Assembly (NCBI GenBank): GCA_020631735.1
Contig: CM036158.1
Coordinates: 77,541,172-77,605,171, forward strand
DNA length: 64,000 nt
DNA from: Saccharum officinarum
Taxonomy: Eukaryota > Streptophyta > Magnoliopsida > Poales > Poaceae
Direction: 5' to 3'
Shown: positions 31,395-43,954 of the stretch, one piece after another
Position numbering within the stretch: the stretch's first letter is position 1
Layout of the letters: each line of letters begins with the position of its first letter
The notes under the pieces: generated by a model
What the model was told of the DNA's origin: nothing
Seen by the model: only the letters and a program-made list of their open reading frames with translations
Databases searched by the model: none
Translations under genes and position numbers: made by a program

Positions 31395-33715
31395 GGCTAT
31401 ATAACGTACATGGGAAAATCGGTTGACGGATGGCCTAAATCAACCGGTTGACAGGTAGCCTTTCTATAAAAAAATCTTCAAAAACTAGGATCTAGAGGAT
31501 CTTCAGAATAGATAAAAACCTCCAAAAAAAATAAACTAGAACACCCCAACAGCCTCTCCATAAATTAAGCCATTCTTTGTGTGTTTGGTTTCTGACTTAG
31601 CCCGTAGCCAGACTTGCATAATACAACTTAGGCTCGTTTGGTTCCTTGTTTGGCTTGCTAGCCAGGCTTCCACAAGCTCATTTTGTACGGATACGTTGGT
31701 TTGCTGGAAACGACCGATCTACTCGTTCTATCCTAGCCAGGCTCTGTCTGCCGCGACATCCGACTCCGCTCACCTCCCCGTACGCCTCCACTCTTGACTC
31801 GCACTCCTCTCCGCCGGATCCTGCTCGTGCTCCGGTCGCTGCCCACCGGCGACCCCTTAAACCGCTCGCTGGCGTCGACGTCATCGTCCTCCAAGGATGC
31901 CGAGCGCGCGGCCATCGCCGAGAGGGGCTTCTTCCTCCACCCGTCCCTGAGTGCTCCCCGGGCGGCGCGTTTGTCACGAGCTAGATGCGGTGGTGGAGGA
32001 GGAGCGAGGTGGGCGCACGGAGGACCACCTCGCTCGGCCAGGAGGCCTTCGACCTCGAGCCCCGACGGAGAAATCGCGCGACCGCGAGCTCGTCATCCTC
32101 CTTCGCCGCGAGCTCGTCGTCCTCCTTCGCCGTGACCTCGTGGGGATGCGATTCGGCGGCGTTCGCATCTGCTCATCTTCCTCCGCTGCGATTCGGCGAC
32201 GGCCACATCTGCTCGTCCTCACAGCCTGGCCCCGACGGCCCCCGCTCGCACGGAGCGGTGCTCCGATCCAGATCCACGCCACGTGAGGTCAGCTCTATGG
32301 CGAGCAACAACATCAGCCTAGCGGAGCGGCCATGGCAAGCGGCACCAACAGCCGAGCGCAGCGGCCATGGCAAGCAGCAGCAGCCGCAGCCGCGACCATT
32401 GTCAGGGGACAGAGGAGGAGCACTGCGAGGGCCATGGAGAGGAGCACTGCGACCATGGGGCGGAGGTGCTGCGGCTGCTGCTGCTTGCCATGTCTGGCCG
32501 CTTCAACTAGGTGGAGGCCTCGCTGCCCCGCTCTTCGTCCGCGCACCTCTTGCAGCCGGGTACGAGAGCTTAGCCCGCACCACCTCCGTCACTCCGTGCC
32601 GCTGCTCGGCGACGTCCCACGCCAGCGTGTGCGTGGCGCGTCATACGCTGTCTTTGTCACCACCGAGCCCGGCCACCATCAGAGTCGAGCACTTCTTGGA
32701 GCAAGATTTTAACCTCTTCCTGGTTGTCATCCTCGGCGCCCTCTCCGCCACAGCTGTGAAGTGTGAACAACGAATGACGGCGCGCGGGGGCAAAGGCCCA
32801 GGCACTCGCGCCACACGCGCGGGTAGCGAATGGCGAGCGGGTGCCTGCTCGCTTTCTCTAGCGACCGAGGAAGCCGGAATAGGAGACTCAGGATTTTAGA
32901 AAACGATGTAGCCAGTCCGTTGGACGTGTTTTATCGCTCAAAAACTCAAAACCGGATTTACCAAGTCTTTCGGAGATGCTCTAAGATCTCGGCATGTGGT
33001 ACTATCCGTATTTTAGGATGTACTTAGACCGGCACGACGTAAAAAAAATGGCATATAAGCATGTCTACTAAAATACTACTTATAATACAATTCTCTAGTA
33101 TTACTTGCGAAAGGTATGAAGGCTTGTTAGTTTATTTTTCTATAAACCTATTTGATTGTAGATAGAATTTACTCGAATCAAACTAACAAACTTACATTTT
33201 GGGGAAAAAAATGAGTATTGAACCAAACTAAAACACCTGATTTTTTTTGGAGCGGAGTATTTATATTTAATAAAGGTACAATAGGGAAATACTAGTCAAC
33301 AAAAGCTTTCGTCTCAGACAAGACAAATAACTACTCCGCAGTAGATTAGTTTGATGTTGCTTTGCTTTGTCTCAAGTCGAGATTCGATGACCGGAGGTGG
33401 TAATACTGCTTTTTCTCCATGGTGAGGTTATATCCAAGGCGCCTAGTATTTCAGACTGAAGGCAGTATAATTTTAGTGTAGTGTATGTTACAGCTATCTT
33501 GATTTCCTTGTTTTGTCGACTGCTTTGTGATCGTTGTGCTTACCCTTACGGCTAAAGAATGATACAGTTTGTACAGATTTGCAAGAGCAACACGTTAGGT
33601 TGTTCCCAGAAAGAATGACATTTACTATATACACTACGTATAGGCTATCAACCTCGAAGGGACGCGCAGCTCCCATGTAATTTCGGCGATTCCACGTCTT
33701 TACAAAATGAGATGA
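31395..33715. other. GC-rich stretch and gene 3' flank with no recognised gene
   Basis: 31650-32900 is GC-rich and contains a 304-codon plus-strand frame (31985-32899) of low complexity (SSSSSFAASSSSSFAV), partly from a 24-bp tandem repeat near 32085-32135. I recognise no domain, and competing frames are open on the other strand. The sequence near 32950-32985 (GGAGATGCTCTAAG) resembles grass DNA-transposon ends, so this may be a transposon carrying GC-rich host sequence. 33000-33715 is A/T-rich and would include the 3' UTR of the ABC1K gene. Confidence 0.4.
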
Positions 33716-36700
33716 TCATATCATGGTCTCAAATTTGTCGAGTTTCTTCACTCTTTGCATAGATCTGACCAGCAATGCCAAAAATATACCTGCACATTTT
33801 CAGTTTGGATCAGGCCAATCAGGAATAGAGCGATGCTTATTTTTTCAGATAGCTTGAACCTTGAATATAGATTGATTCTACTACATGGTATATATGTACA
33901 TATAACAGCAAGTTTCACCAGCCTTTGTAATACTCCTATATGGTCAGAAGATGCAAGAAACACCTACCTGCGCCAATGAAAGAGCCGTTTGCAACTATTT
34001 GGTTTCCTTGACTATTCAGTGTGACCCCAACATTCAAGAGAGTACCACCCAAGGCTGTATACATGGTTGCCATCTGAAGAACAGTAGCTTTACGTGCAGC
34101 ACGTTCTGACTGCAAATGCCATTCAGTTCAGATTCAGGCACAAGAAAAAAAAATAATGCGAGTTTTTAGTGCTAGTTCATGCAATGCATCTCCCACAATC
34201 TTGAGAAGATGCAAGATATCAATAAAAGTCATTAGCCTACCTCCAGTACTCTGACCCTGAGTTTCAGATCGCCTGACTCAAGTTGTCCTACAAAATCTTC
34301 AATTCTCTGTATTCTGTAGGGCATTGATATGGTAGAATCACGGGCCTGTCATATGTAGAGATGGCAGTGATAATGTTTTAGTGTGCTGAGCAATATACCA
34401 TATACATGACGCAATGTAAAAAAACAAAACAAATGTGAACCAACAGATTTGTATGCTTACATCATTTGCTTGCTTCCTTATCTGCTGGACCAATTGAGGC
34501 CCACGTTGTTGTCTCTGTTTCAAGTCTAACAGTTCCTGAAGTTCAAATGAAATTAGGTTTGCATACACAGAGAAACATCCAAATGGGGTTCTGCTTCTAG
34601 GAAGCAAAGGGAATAAGAACAATATTAGATGAAATAGTTAAGGAAGCCCAAGCACACCAAGGAATCTAAAAGGGATGGTGTATCATGTTATTAATTTTCT
34701 AGCCGTACTGACCCTTCTTAGAAGATATAGGACAAGACTAAATAAAAGTAAAACACATGAATAGAAAAGTTAGTGTGACAAAGCATGATTACTGAATATA
34801 AACTGAGGGTAATAACAGGAGGCTAACCTGCGCATATGGTGCTGCGACTTTGACAAACGAAAATTCTGGATCTAATATGTATCCAATGCCTACCAAATAA
34901 CATAGTCATCAATATACAAGTAGTTACCTTATTATTTCTGTTGCAATTGATCATATCATAGAGAAAAAATGAATAATTGGAAATTATGAATTGGGCTAGA
35001 ACAGGCTAACAAGATGCATGCCTTTATTTAGATAGGCATGTGATTTCCTAGAACTTAGATTAACGATAGATAGTATGATGTATTCAGATACAGGCAATAA
35101 AACAATAAAGAGTAAATACAAATCTTTTTTAATCTTGAAGAAGTGGTAGAGCTTTCCATCATTATATTAATAAGAAGAGAAGATCAACTACAAAACCAGC
35201 CCAGAAGTGCTGAAAAAGACAGAAGCACATATGCCCCAAAAGAAAAGAAGCAAAAATAGAAAATAAAGGCAACATTGAAAGAACATGTTACTGTTTCCTC
35301 AGGTATTACATGAGATTTAGTATAAATACTAATGTCTGTGTTCACATGTTGATCAGAAGATTCTATAGTCATAACAAAAATCTTATATCAGTGGCCTGTT
35401 TTGCAGAGCTCAGAGAGCAGCTCCCATGCACATTCCAGGGGGAAATGATGTTTTACATAGAAGTGATTCTAGGTTGGCGATTCTCTGAAAAAACTCATAT
35501 CTCTGTTTCACTTTCCACACAGAATCACTTCCTCAATAGAATTTATCCTAAAGAATCAGATTCAGTCATAGAATCACTTCCCCCAGAGGAGCTCTACGAA
35601 ATAGACGTGCATTGTGAATGCACTGACATTATATTTTGGGAGACATAATCCTCTTGATCATAAGCTTTCATCGTAGACTTTCTGGCTTTTCTAATTATTT
35701 GTTTTAAATAAATCAGTAGCAAATACAAATAAACTTCTAGAATATATAAAGAGAATAAATCCTGTTAATGATGAAAAACTAAGTGATAACTAGCAGAGCA
35801 ATTGAAAAAAAGGCATTATTATAATAATTTCAGGGTTGGTAAAATGGATAACCTTCAAGAGTAGAGAATGCCCTTATAACAAATGTAAATGTGGACGGAA
35901 ACCGAAAAGGTTGATCTTGTGCTATGGCAAATAAGTCCTAGAAAATAAAAATAAAGAAACAAAAGTGTTACATGTTGTTAAATTTGAGTTAATTTTCTAG
36001 AAGACGTAAATATATCGACATATAACCTCTCCAATTGCAGCCAGAGTCTGTTGCTGATCTGGTGTCTGGTTCAACAGATTATCCAAGAAAAATTGTATGG
36101 ACCTCCTAACCTACATATCCAAAAGTACAAATTATATATCATTTGAAACTTAACAGACCTTCCAACCCAATAAATAGTACACTGTACCAACCGGTGAGAG
36201 ATCTCCTGTCGGCTGGAGAGCTTCCAGATCAATTAGAGCTTTCATAACCTGCAAGAAAGAGCTCATGAAGATAGGAGATGCATTGCGTGGAGGTTCAACA
36301 TCTTAGTTTCAAGAATAACATCCAAGGTAAAATGCTAAGTAAAAGGTAAATTATACTACTAACATGCCATTCTCATGAAAAGACTAAGATAATACCTTGT
36401 TTGCATCCTTCTCATACACAGAATAAAACAGGGAGAGTAATCTCTCCCGAGTGAACGATTTTATCTCACCCATCATTCCAAAATCGTAATATATTAGAGA
36501 ACCATCCTTGTCTACAGCAAGGTTTCCAGGATGAGGATCAGCATGGAAGAATCCGGTCTTCAATATCTGTTTTGTACCCAGTAACAACAACAGGTCAAAA
36601 CCATCACATGTCATATCCAATTACGAAACAGAAACTAACTTGGCATCTGGACTGAACATGGGAGGAGAATTTACAAAAAAAATGTAGAAATGTATTATTG

Positions 36701-39700
36701 AATAAAGTATGTTATATTGACATGTTCAACAACAACAACAACAACATAGCCTTTTGTCCCAAGCAAGTTGGGGTAGGCTAGAGATGAAACCCAAAAGAGA
36801 CGAGAAACAGGGAGACACATAAAGGGACATAAAGGGCACAAGACAAAAGATGTCACGGTTCAGGCACGTTGATTGCTAATCTCCAAGCGCTCCTGTCCAT
36901 AGCTAAATCCTTGGGGATATTCCACTCCTTAAGATCTCTCTTAACGGACTCGTCCCAAGTTAGTTTAGGTCGACCTCTACCGCTCTTTACATTATCGGCC
37001 CGCTTTAGAACTCCACTACGCACCGGCGCCTCAGGAGGCCTCCGTTGGACATGTCCAAACCATCTCAACCGATGTTGAATCAATTTCTCCTCAATTGGTG
37101 CCACCCCAAACCTATCCCGAATATCGTCGTTCCGTACTCTATCCCTCCTTGTGTGCCCACAACACCAACGCAACATACGCATCTCCGCTACACTCAATTG
37201 CTGGACATGTCGCCTTTTTGTAGGCCAACACTCAGCACCATATAACATCGCCGGACGAATCGCCGTCCTATAGAACTTACCTTTCAGCTTCTGAGGCACC
37301 CTTTTGTCACAGAGAACGCCAGAAGCTTGACGCCATTTCAACCAGCCGGCTGAAATTCTATGCCTAACATGGAGGGTCAGAGCAAGTTATATTGACATGT
37401 TAAACCAAAAAATTAATCAGAAACAGTGACAAGGGCATATGAATGAAACAGTAAAAGCATGGAGGGTCAGAGCAAGTTATAGATGATCTTGGAATGAAAT
37501 AAATAGCTGTTTTAAGAACCTGGAAAAAAAATCAGATTGGTCCTGCAGTAAAAAAATCGAAAAAGATACCAAGGCATCTGGCACTGGCTCCACATTAAAT
37601 TATCAATGATGCTGCCTACCATAATTCTATGAGTATTCCATAGGTGAAGTGTAAACAACAAGCAACGAAATTGAGTTTGAATTACTATAAGCAGCAAAGG
37701 TAAAAAAACACAACCTGAATTAGGTATGATTCTATTGCACGTGATGCAATTAGTGAGCGACTATAGCCCCGGCTGTCAAGAACATCCAAATTGTTTATTT
37801 TAATACCTGTATAAATGAGATAATAAAAAGAAGTTCCAAGGTAAGAATTGTAACAGCATATACTTCCAAGTTACAACTGAAAGGATAAACATGGTTTAAT
37901 AGTAGTCCACATCAGACCTTCATTGTATGTTTTAGTTAGCAGCAACACTTGGGCCCGAAAACAATTTTAATTTTTTTAACACAGAAAACTTATATCACTG
38001 GATTTTGACTTGGATGAAATCACCAATAAAAGCACATTAATTCAATAACTGCAGATCATGTAGTTGAACAAATTATATAAAAATTTAACTGGCATAATTG
38101 TAACAGAAGTAGTTAGAAATGGATTAAAGTCGGTCTCATCCTTCTCTGCATCACAAAGTAATTGAGATTTAACAAAAATGACTTGGTTAGTTGAGTTAAA
38201 AGTGCCCAAACAATAGTTCATCCAACTCTAAATATGCAAAATTTCTACTGTAAAAAATAATTAACTCTTACCAGGGACATACTCCAGGGTTAACACCTTT
38301 TCAGTTGTGTAGTCCCACATGATAAGCTACAAAAAAAGTATAATGACACATCATGTAAGACTTTGAAACTAATGTTGAGAAAATGGAGACTTTCACTTCA
38401 GTGCTCCACCATGATTAAATTTACAAATAGTTAGAGCAAAAGATGGGGATCGAAAACATTGATTAGAACCGACCACTAAGCCCATTATATGGATAGCTCT
38501 GGTCTTAACTAGATACATAGTGCTCCAGCATGACTAAAGTGGATTACAATTTACAATATTTTATAAGTACATAGATAGTCCTTTATGGAATGTTCCAAGT
38601 ATATAGTTAGCCGCCCTTACTGCTTGTGCCAACCACTAATCAACATAAACCAACAGGTAGCTTTCCACATCAGTTCCAGCATTAATACAACATTTTGTGA
38701 TATTCATTGTTGAGCAGGCTTAACTACAACCATAGCATTGCCTCCATCAAGCAAAATTCAATAGGGGAGCTGTATATGGTGATTATGTTCTGTTCTTCTA
38801 GGCATGCAATCTCAGTTTGTTTGATTATGATACCTGGAATTATGTGTTATTAGTATAATAGTGGTGGGGCACTGAATCAAAACCCAAAAATAAATTGCAT
38901 TGTGAGATCCAGGAAACATACTGGCACGCGAACCCACTTTATATTTCTGAAATCCCGTCGAAACCTGTCTGCGTTCTTTCCTTCATTAATGTAATCAATT
39001 TCTTCATATAAAATTCTGAAACCATAGAAATCAGGATAATGAATTTTTCAGTAAAACCAATTTCCAAAGTAATATAAGCCTATATAATCAAAGTTTTGAG
39101 ATCACTGCATTATACATGTCGTAATATATTCTCCATTTTGCTTACATAGTTGTCGAACCATATAAGTTCACGACTATCAAGAGTGCAAACTTCATTCATA
39201 TAACACATACAAAATATCAAAGTAGACTACATATGACACATATAAAATATCAAAGTAGACCATCTATGTTCGGTGCAAAAAGAAGATTATATATTTACTT
39301 ACTTGGAACATTCCTCATAAATACCGATCCAGTCCCTTGAAGGGCCTCCTAATGTTTCACTTCTTTGAAAATACTCGGCTACTAGCTTTAAGTTCCCTGC
39401 AAGAAACCAAAGGGAAAAAGGTTTTACTATGATTAGTTCATTGGTATCATCAAGAAACTGAGTATTTCAACATAGGACTTTTGAATCATTTTATAAGAAA
39501 CCATACACATGAACATTAATAGTATTATTATATTTTACGACTGGTGTGCAAAGTAAAAATGGCAAATCAAAAACATTAAATCCACCTTTTGTTTTGGGTA
39601 AGAGACGAAGCTTTGATCAAATAGGTTTGAATCAAAAGAATAGCATGCATTAAACTTTTATTTGTTGTGTTCCTCTAAAGCAATAGTTTTCTAATCACAG

Positions 39701-40796
39701 ACAACAATAACTTGTATATATCTTACTGAGGTCAATGTCAAAAAGTTTTTTGAGCCCAGGTCGCTGAACTTTCACTGCAACTCTTTCTCCATTGTGAAGC
39801 ACTGCACGGTGTACCTGAAAAATAAAACACACAGTAACATGGAAGTAGATTTCAGAAAAATGCAGCATAAATATCATCAAATGCACAGAATTTCATAAAT
39901 CCCAAACAAGGGCCATTGAGGCCAATAAAATAGAAATGCATTAAGTGAAAACTGTTACCAATGATATGGAAAGCATTAGACATATACATGAGTTAAGTAC
40001 CATGGATATATTGTTTTACTTTAACTAGAGAGGATAATACATTTCCTTCAAATGCTGCAAGAGGGGCTAAATGACAATGCATCTAGTTTCTACAGGATTT
40101 AAACAAGGGAAGATCTTTGAGAAAAAGGACTGCATAATATGTTTATGGTATGCTAAGTAAGCAATGGTACTGGGTAAAAAATGTAGGTGCATACAAAGTT
40201 TAGGATTTTTTTATAACAAAGTTTAGGATTAAATACCTGACCAAGACTGGCAGCAGCTATTGGGCGTTCTTCAAATTCTTTGTACACAACATCAATAGAA
40301 CAACCCATTTCCTTCTCTATGAAAACTTTGGCCTTCTCAGGAGAAAATGCAGGTACTCTGTCCTGCATAAAAGCAGAAAAAAGGGATAAAACATGAGTAC
40401 TATACATCTCTCATATGAAATGCTTTGGTTCTTAGACTCTTAGTCAATCTACAATACAACAGCTGTGTCCCATAATTGATCATTTTTGCCATTGTCAGAT
40501 AATTGAAACAAAACCATCAATAGGAAGAAAGGAAAGAACGGACAAACGAATCATGTCAGTATAATAAAAAGAACAGGAACAACATAAGCAGAAACATATG
40601 GCAATTCATCACAATAAAAATAAAATAAACACATCTGAAACAAGCAAATTACCTGAAGTTTTGCAAGCTCGTCCACAAATTCTCTGGGGAATAAATCAGA
40701 TCTAGTGGAGGATAACTGTCCAAGCTTAATAAACGTTGGGCCAAGCTGCAATACTTGCTCTCTTAACCATGAAGCAGTTTTCCGCCTTCGAACTTT
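33716..40796 (-). CDS. ABC1/UbiB-family atypical kinase (ABC1K), exons 2 to last
   Basis: Sixteen exons with GT/AG borders and consistent phase: 40796-40653, 40362-40237, 39814-39727, 39396-39303, 39015-38922, 38326-38272, 37806-37715, 36566-36396, 36248-36192, 36110-36027, 35937-35853, 34889-34828, 34535-34461, 34345-34241, 34109-33968 and 33789-33716; 1548 nt, 515 codons plus TGA. All ABC1 hallmarks are visible: KxGQ ([11 protein letters not shown]), the Ala-rich loop (AAASLGQV), the VAVK lysine ([10 protein letters not shown]), the glutamate of [15 protein letters not shown], catalytic HADPHPGN and metal-binding YYDFGMMG. The C-terminus ends with hydrophobic segments suggesting membrane contact. 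The family acts in isoprenoid-quinone metabolism and stress response in plastids and mitochondria. Plastid location is inferred from the putative transit exon and overall resemblance. The paralogue is not assigned. No stop or frameshift is seen, but sequence joining it to exon 1 is missing. Confidence 0.93.
36727..37385 (-). mobile_element. 5'-truncated RTE-clade LINE in an ABC1K intron
   Basis: Encodes the RTE RT C-terminal part (36853-37341 and a little beyond: [61 protein letters not shown] stop). A 3' UTR follows, ending in TTG repeats (reads CAACAACAAC on the plus strand at 36727). It is flanked by a 16-bp target duplication GTTATATTGACATGTT (36711-36726 and 37386-37401). It has the same orientation as the host gene. 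The 5' junction carries ~18 bp of filler copied from nearby (37458 onward). Confidence 0.93.
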
Positions 40797-40830
40797 CTGC
40801 AAGATGTTAGCCACCCTTTAGCCCACCCAT

Positions 40831-41115
40831 AGAGTTCTAAAGCGGGCCGATAATGTAAAAAGCGGTAGAGGTCGACCTAAACTAACTTGGGACGAGTCCG
40901 TTAAGAGAGATCTTAAGGAGTGGAATATCTCCAAGGATTTAGCTATGGACAGGAGTGCTTGGAGATTGGCAATCAACGTGCCTGAACCGTAACATCTTTT
41001 TGTCTTGTGCATTTATGTCCCTTTATGTGTCTCCCTGTTTCTCGTCTCTTTTGGGTTTCATCTCTAGCCTACCCCAACTTGTTTGGGACAAAAGGCTATG
41101 TTGTTGTTGTTGTTG
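40831..41115 (+). mobile_element. Second 5'-truncated RTE fragment, opposite orientation
   Basis: The last ~285 bp of the same LINE family ([14 protein letters not shown] coding end, stop, 3' UTR, five TTG repeats at 41101-41115), inserted antisense to the ABC1K gene between the probable exon 1 and the first conserved exon. No target duplication is evident, unlike the copy at 36727. Confidence 0.88.
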
Positions 41116-41412
41116 ATGAAAAGGTTCACACGCAGCAATCAATTTTGTTGGTTCCGAGGCTGCGATCCTAATCACCAAGAAACAGAACCCCACTGATGAA
41201 CTGTCCAATCAAGACCCTAAACCATCACAAAATCACTCATTTCCCGAACCAATTTCATGCAAGACGCCGGTCCACGGGCGCAGATTTTGACTGGAAGTAA
41301 AACTAATACCGAACAAGAAACGAAGCGAGTGGATGACGAGGAGTGGGAGTCGTTCAAGGAGGGGTTAAATGAGTGGATGAGGAGGAGTGAGAGTCGTGGA
41401 AGAAGGGGTTAC

Positions 41413-41495
41413 CTGCTTCCGATTCCGTCGGCGAGGAGAGGTGAGGCCGTGACCGTGAGGGGGGCGGGAGGACTCAACAGGGAAGAAGGAAACAT
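41413..41495 (-). CDS. Probable ABC1K exon 1 (transit peptide)
   Basis: ATG at 41495 opens MFPSSLLSPPAPLTVTASPL and continues to a GCAG|GTAACC donor at 41412. The peptide is rich in S, P, T, A and L with no acidic residue in its first 20, as in chloroplast transit peptides. A TATA box lies 46 bp upstream. The exon leaves a 2-nt overhang, but the next recognised exon starts in phase 0, so at least one exon between them is absent or unrecognised. Confidence 0.6.
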
Positions 41496-41540
41496 GTGCA
41501 CACCACGGAGGAAGTGGAGCAGGAAAGGAAGCCAGAAGAA

Positions 41541-41547
41541 TTTTATA
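41541..41547 (-). promoter_or_regulatory. Candidate TATA box of the ABC1K gene
   Basis: TATAAAA on the minus strand, 46 bp before the proposed start codon, which implies a short 5' UTR. Confidence 0.55.
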
Positions 41548-41690
41548 CGGTTATACAGTACTTCCGATTACAGTTCATTTCAGACTTTTCCTGGATGGAC
41601 GAAAATGCCCTTGATGCTTCCAGTTGTAGCAGGTATACATACTGAACCCTGAACGTTTTTAGCGTCACTGTTGTGTATGAACCAAGGCGC

Positions 41691-41917
41691 CTTGTTTAGT
41701 TCTAAAATATTTCGCGAAAAAATAGTAGATTTTTCGTCGCATTGAATCTTTGGACACATGGAATATTAAAATATAGATAAAAAATAAAACTAATTACACA
41801 GTTTAGACGAAATTCACGAGACAAATCTTTTAAGCCTAATTAGACCATGACTGAACACTAATTACCAAATAACAACGAACAATAGCATTTAATAAAATAT
41901 TTTAGGAACTAAACAAG
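41691..41917. mobile_element. MITE (copy 1 of a related cluster)
   Basis: ~227 bp bounded by CTTGTTTAGTTC and its inverse GAACTAAACAAG. The interior contains TTAAGCCTAATTAG and ACGAGACAAATC, shared with the other copies below. Confidence 0.8.
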
Positions 41918-42002
41918 CCCCAGTTATAGTAAGCAGTGTAAGCCGTTTGCTGAGAGCCTGAGATCAAGTGCGTAGCACTGTAGCCCCTTGAGGCAGCGTC
42001 GC

Positions 42003-42448
42003 TAAGACTGTCCGCAGTGGCATACTCTAAACGATACTCTAAAATTTTAGAGTATGAATATAGAGTAAAAACTGCTGCACTGGCATACTCTAAACGATAC
42101 TCTATCCTTTCTCTCACTCTATATTTAGAGTAGTACTGTGTTTACTCTATATTCTGTAGTGGCGGACCCCGCTAGCTAAACAAAAGGAAAAAATGCTATA
42201 ACTCACAAACCAAAAATCCAAATTAAATTTCGATTGCACCATTAAATTCGTCTCAATAAATCCTTCAAAACTAGATCACGCATGGATATATTTAGATAAA
42301 GTGACAAGTGGGTCCCATAGTGGATAGAGTGGATAGAGGATGATATAGAGGATGGATGGGTGCGGGAGAATTTAGTATAGAGGAGAGAATCTTGCTGACT
42401 AGGACGTATAGAGGATGAATATAGAGGTCCATGAGTGCAGATAGCCTA
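42003..42448. repeat. MITE-like unit with tandem duplicate (first)
   Basis: Begins AAGACTGTCCGCAGTGG and ends CCATGAGTGCAGATAGCCTA, an imperfect inverted pair. It contains repeated CATACTCTAAACGATACTCTA motifs (20-bp class). Its 3' ~250 bp are ~85-90% similar to 42685-42936. Confidence 0.7.
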
Positions 42449-42936
42449 AGACTGACCGCAGCGCGTACTGAATATGATCCGCTACGCCATCCTCCAGGTT
42501 CATTTTGCGTAAAAAACTGGTGCAGCGCCGTCCGGTAACACATACGCTACTCGAGGCCGTCCGCTAATTCTGGCGAAGCAGCGACCATCCGCTACCCACG
42601 TAAGTGGCGCAGAGCCCACTGTTGCTGCAGCGAGATGTGAGGGAGAAAATGCATGTGTGGGCCCTGCTGTTGCTAACTAACTACAAAAGATGATATAACT
42701 CCCAAATTAAAAACCCAAATTAAATTCCGATTACACCATTAAATTCGTTTCAATAAATTCTTCAAAACAAAATGTCACATGGATATATTTAGATAAAGTA
42801 ACAAGTGGGCCCCATAGTGGATAGGGGATGATATAGAGGATGGATGAGTGCGGGAGAATTGGATATAGAGGAGAGAATCTTGATGACTAGGATATATAGA
42901 GGATGAATTTAGAGTACCACGAGTGCGGATAGCCTA
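42447..42936. repeat. MITE-like unit with tandem duplicate (second)
   Basis: Begins AAGACTGACCGCAGCG and ends CGAGTGCGGATAGCCTAA, directly adjoining the first unit in the same orientation. It shares GATAGAGGATGATATAGAGG-type sequence with it. Confidence 0.7.
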
Positions 42937-43158
42937 AAGCGAACGTGTACCATCGGGAATCGAACACATACGCCCTGTTGCCGGATGGTTTTTGCGGCCG
43001 GTAAATCGGCTGATGTTGTTTTGTCGTGAGAGAAAAACAGTGTACCATAACGGATAAGCAGTTCAAGCGAACAGGGCAATAAAAAAAAGAACAGAATCCA
43101 TGGACTGAACACACGGCAGTGTTAAACGAGGCATAAAAGATGAAGTCACTGTCATTTA

Positions 43159-43401
43159 GGCTGTGTTTAGTTTCTGAATTTGGGGTGCCAAAATTTACTG
43201 TAGCATTTCGTTTGTATTTGATAATAATTGCCCAACCGTTGACTAATTAGGCTCAAAACGTTCGTCTCGCAAAGTACAACCAAACTGTGCAATTAGTTTT
43301 TGATTTTATCCACATTTAGTACTTCATACATGTATCGCAAGTTTGATGTAACGGGAAATTTTTTTTTACATAGTGCACTTTTCCATGATCTAAACCCAGC
43401 C
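43159..43401. mobile_element. Tourist/PIF-Harbinger-like MITE
   Basis: GGCTGTGTTTAG and CTAAACCCAGCC termini with a 3-bp TTA target duplication (43156-43158 and 43402-43404), the signature of PIF/Harbinger MITEs. Confidence 0.82.
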
Positions 43402-43460
43402 TTAGTAACGAAGAAAAAAAATGAAAGGATCATATACGGAACTAGGACTATATCAACAAT

Positions 43461-43703
43461 GGGTGTGTTCACTTCACGAAAAGTAGCTGAAAAGTTACTG
43501 TAGCATCTTTCGTTGTTATTTAGCAAAATTTGTCTAATTATGGACTAACTAGGCTCAAAAGATTCGTCCCGACATTTACAGACAAACTATGCAATTAGTT
43601 ATCTTTTTTACCTACATTTAATACTCCATGCATGCATCGAAAGATTTGATGTGATGGGTGGAAGAGAAAATATTTTGGGTTGGGTGGGGAAGTGAACAAG
43701 GCC
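43461..43703. mobile_element. MITE related to the 43159 copy
   Basis: Termini GGGTGTGTTCACTTC and GAAGTGAACAAGGCC. The interior has GACTAACTAGGCTCAAAAGA and ACTCCATGCATGCATC, as in the neighbours. Confidence 0.78.
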
Positions 43704-43954
43704 AATGGTAATTTTCTGGAGAGAAAGCGGAAGCGTGGGGCTGCGGAACTGCCATCGTGCGCAAGACGACGCGCGGGGAGTACAGCGAATGACTGGTGGC
43801 TGCCGCTGCGCGAGAGCCTGTGCTCTGAGGGCGGCACCCTGGTCCCTGGCGCAACCTTGAGGTGCTGCCGTGTCTTCCGGTCAAATCGTGGCCGGGCGTG
43901 GCGTCAGCGGATGGGATTTTTCTGGGGGCCATTGCCGCTGGGCGTGGCGTACTA

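Noticed and set aside
31985..32899. 304-codon plus-strand ORF
   Set aside because: Low complexity, tandem repeats, competing long frames on the other strand and no domain; not supported as a gene.
35310..35648. 112-codon plus-strand ORF within the ABC1K gene
   Set aside because: It lies entirely in an intron (between exons ending 35853 and starting 34889), antisense to the gene, and resembles no family I know. It is more likely chance.
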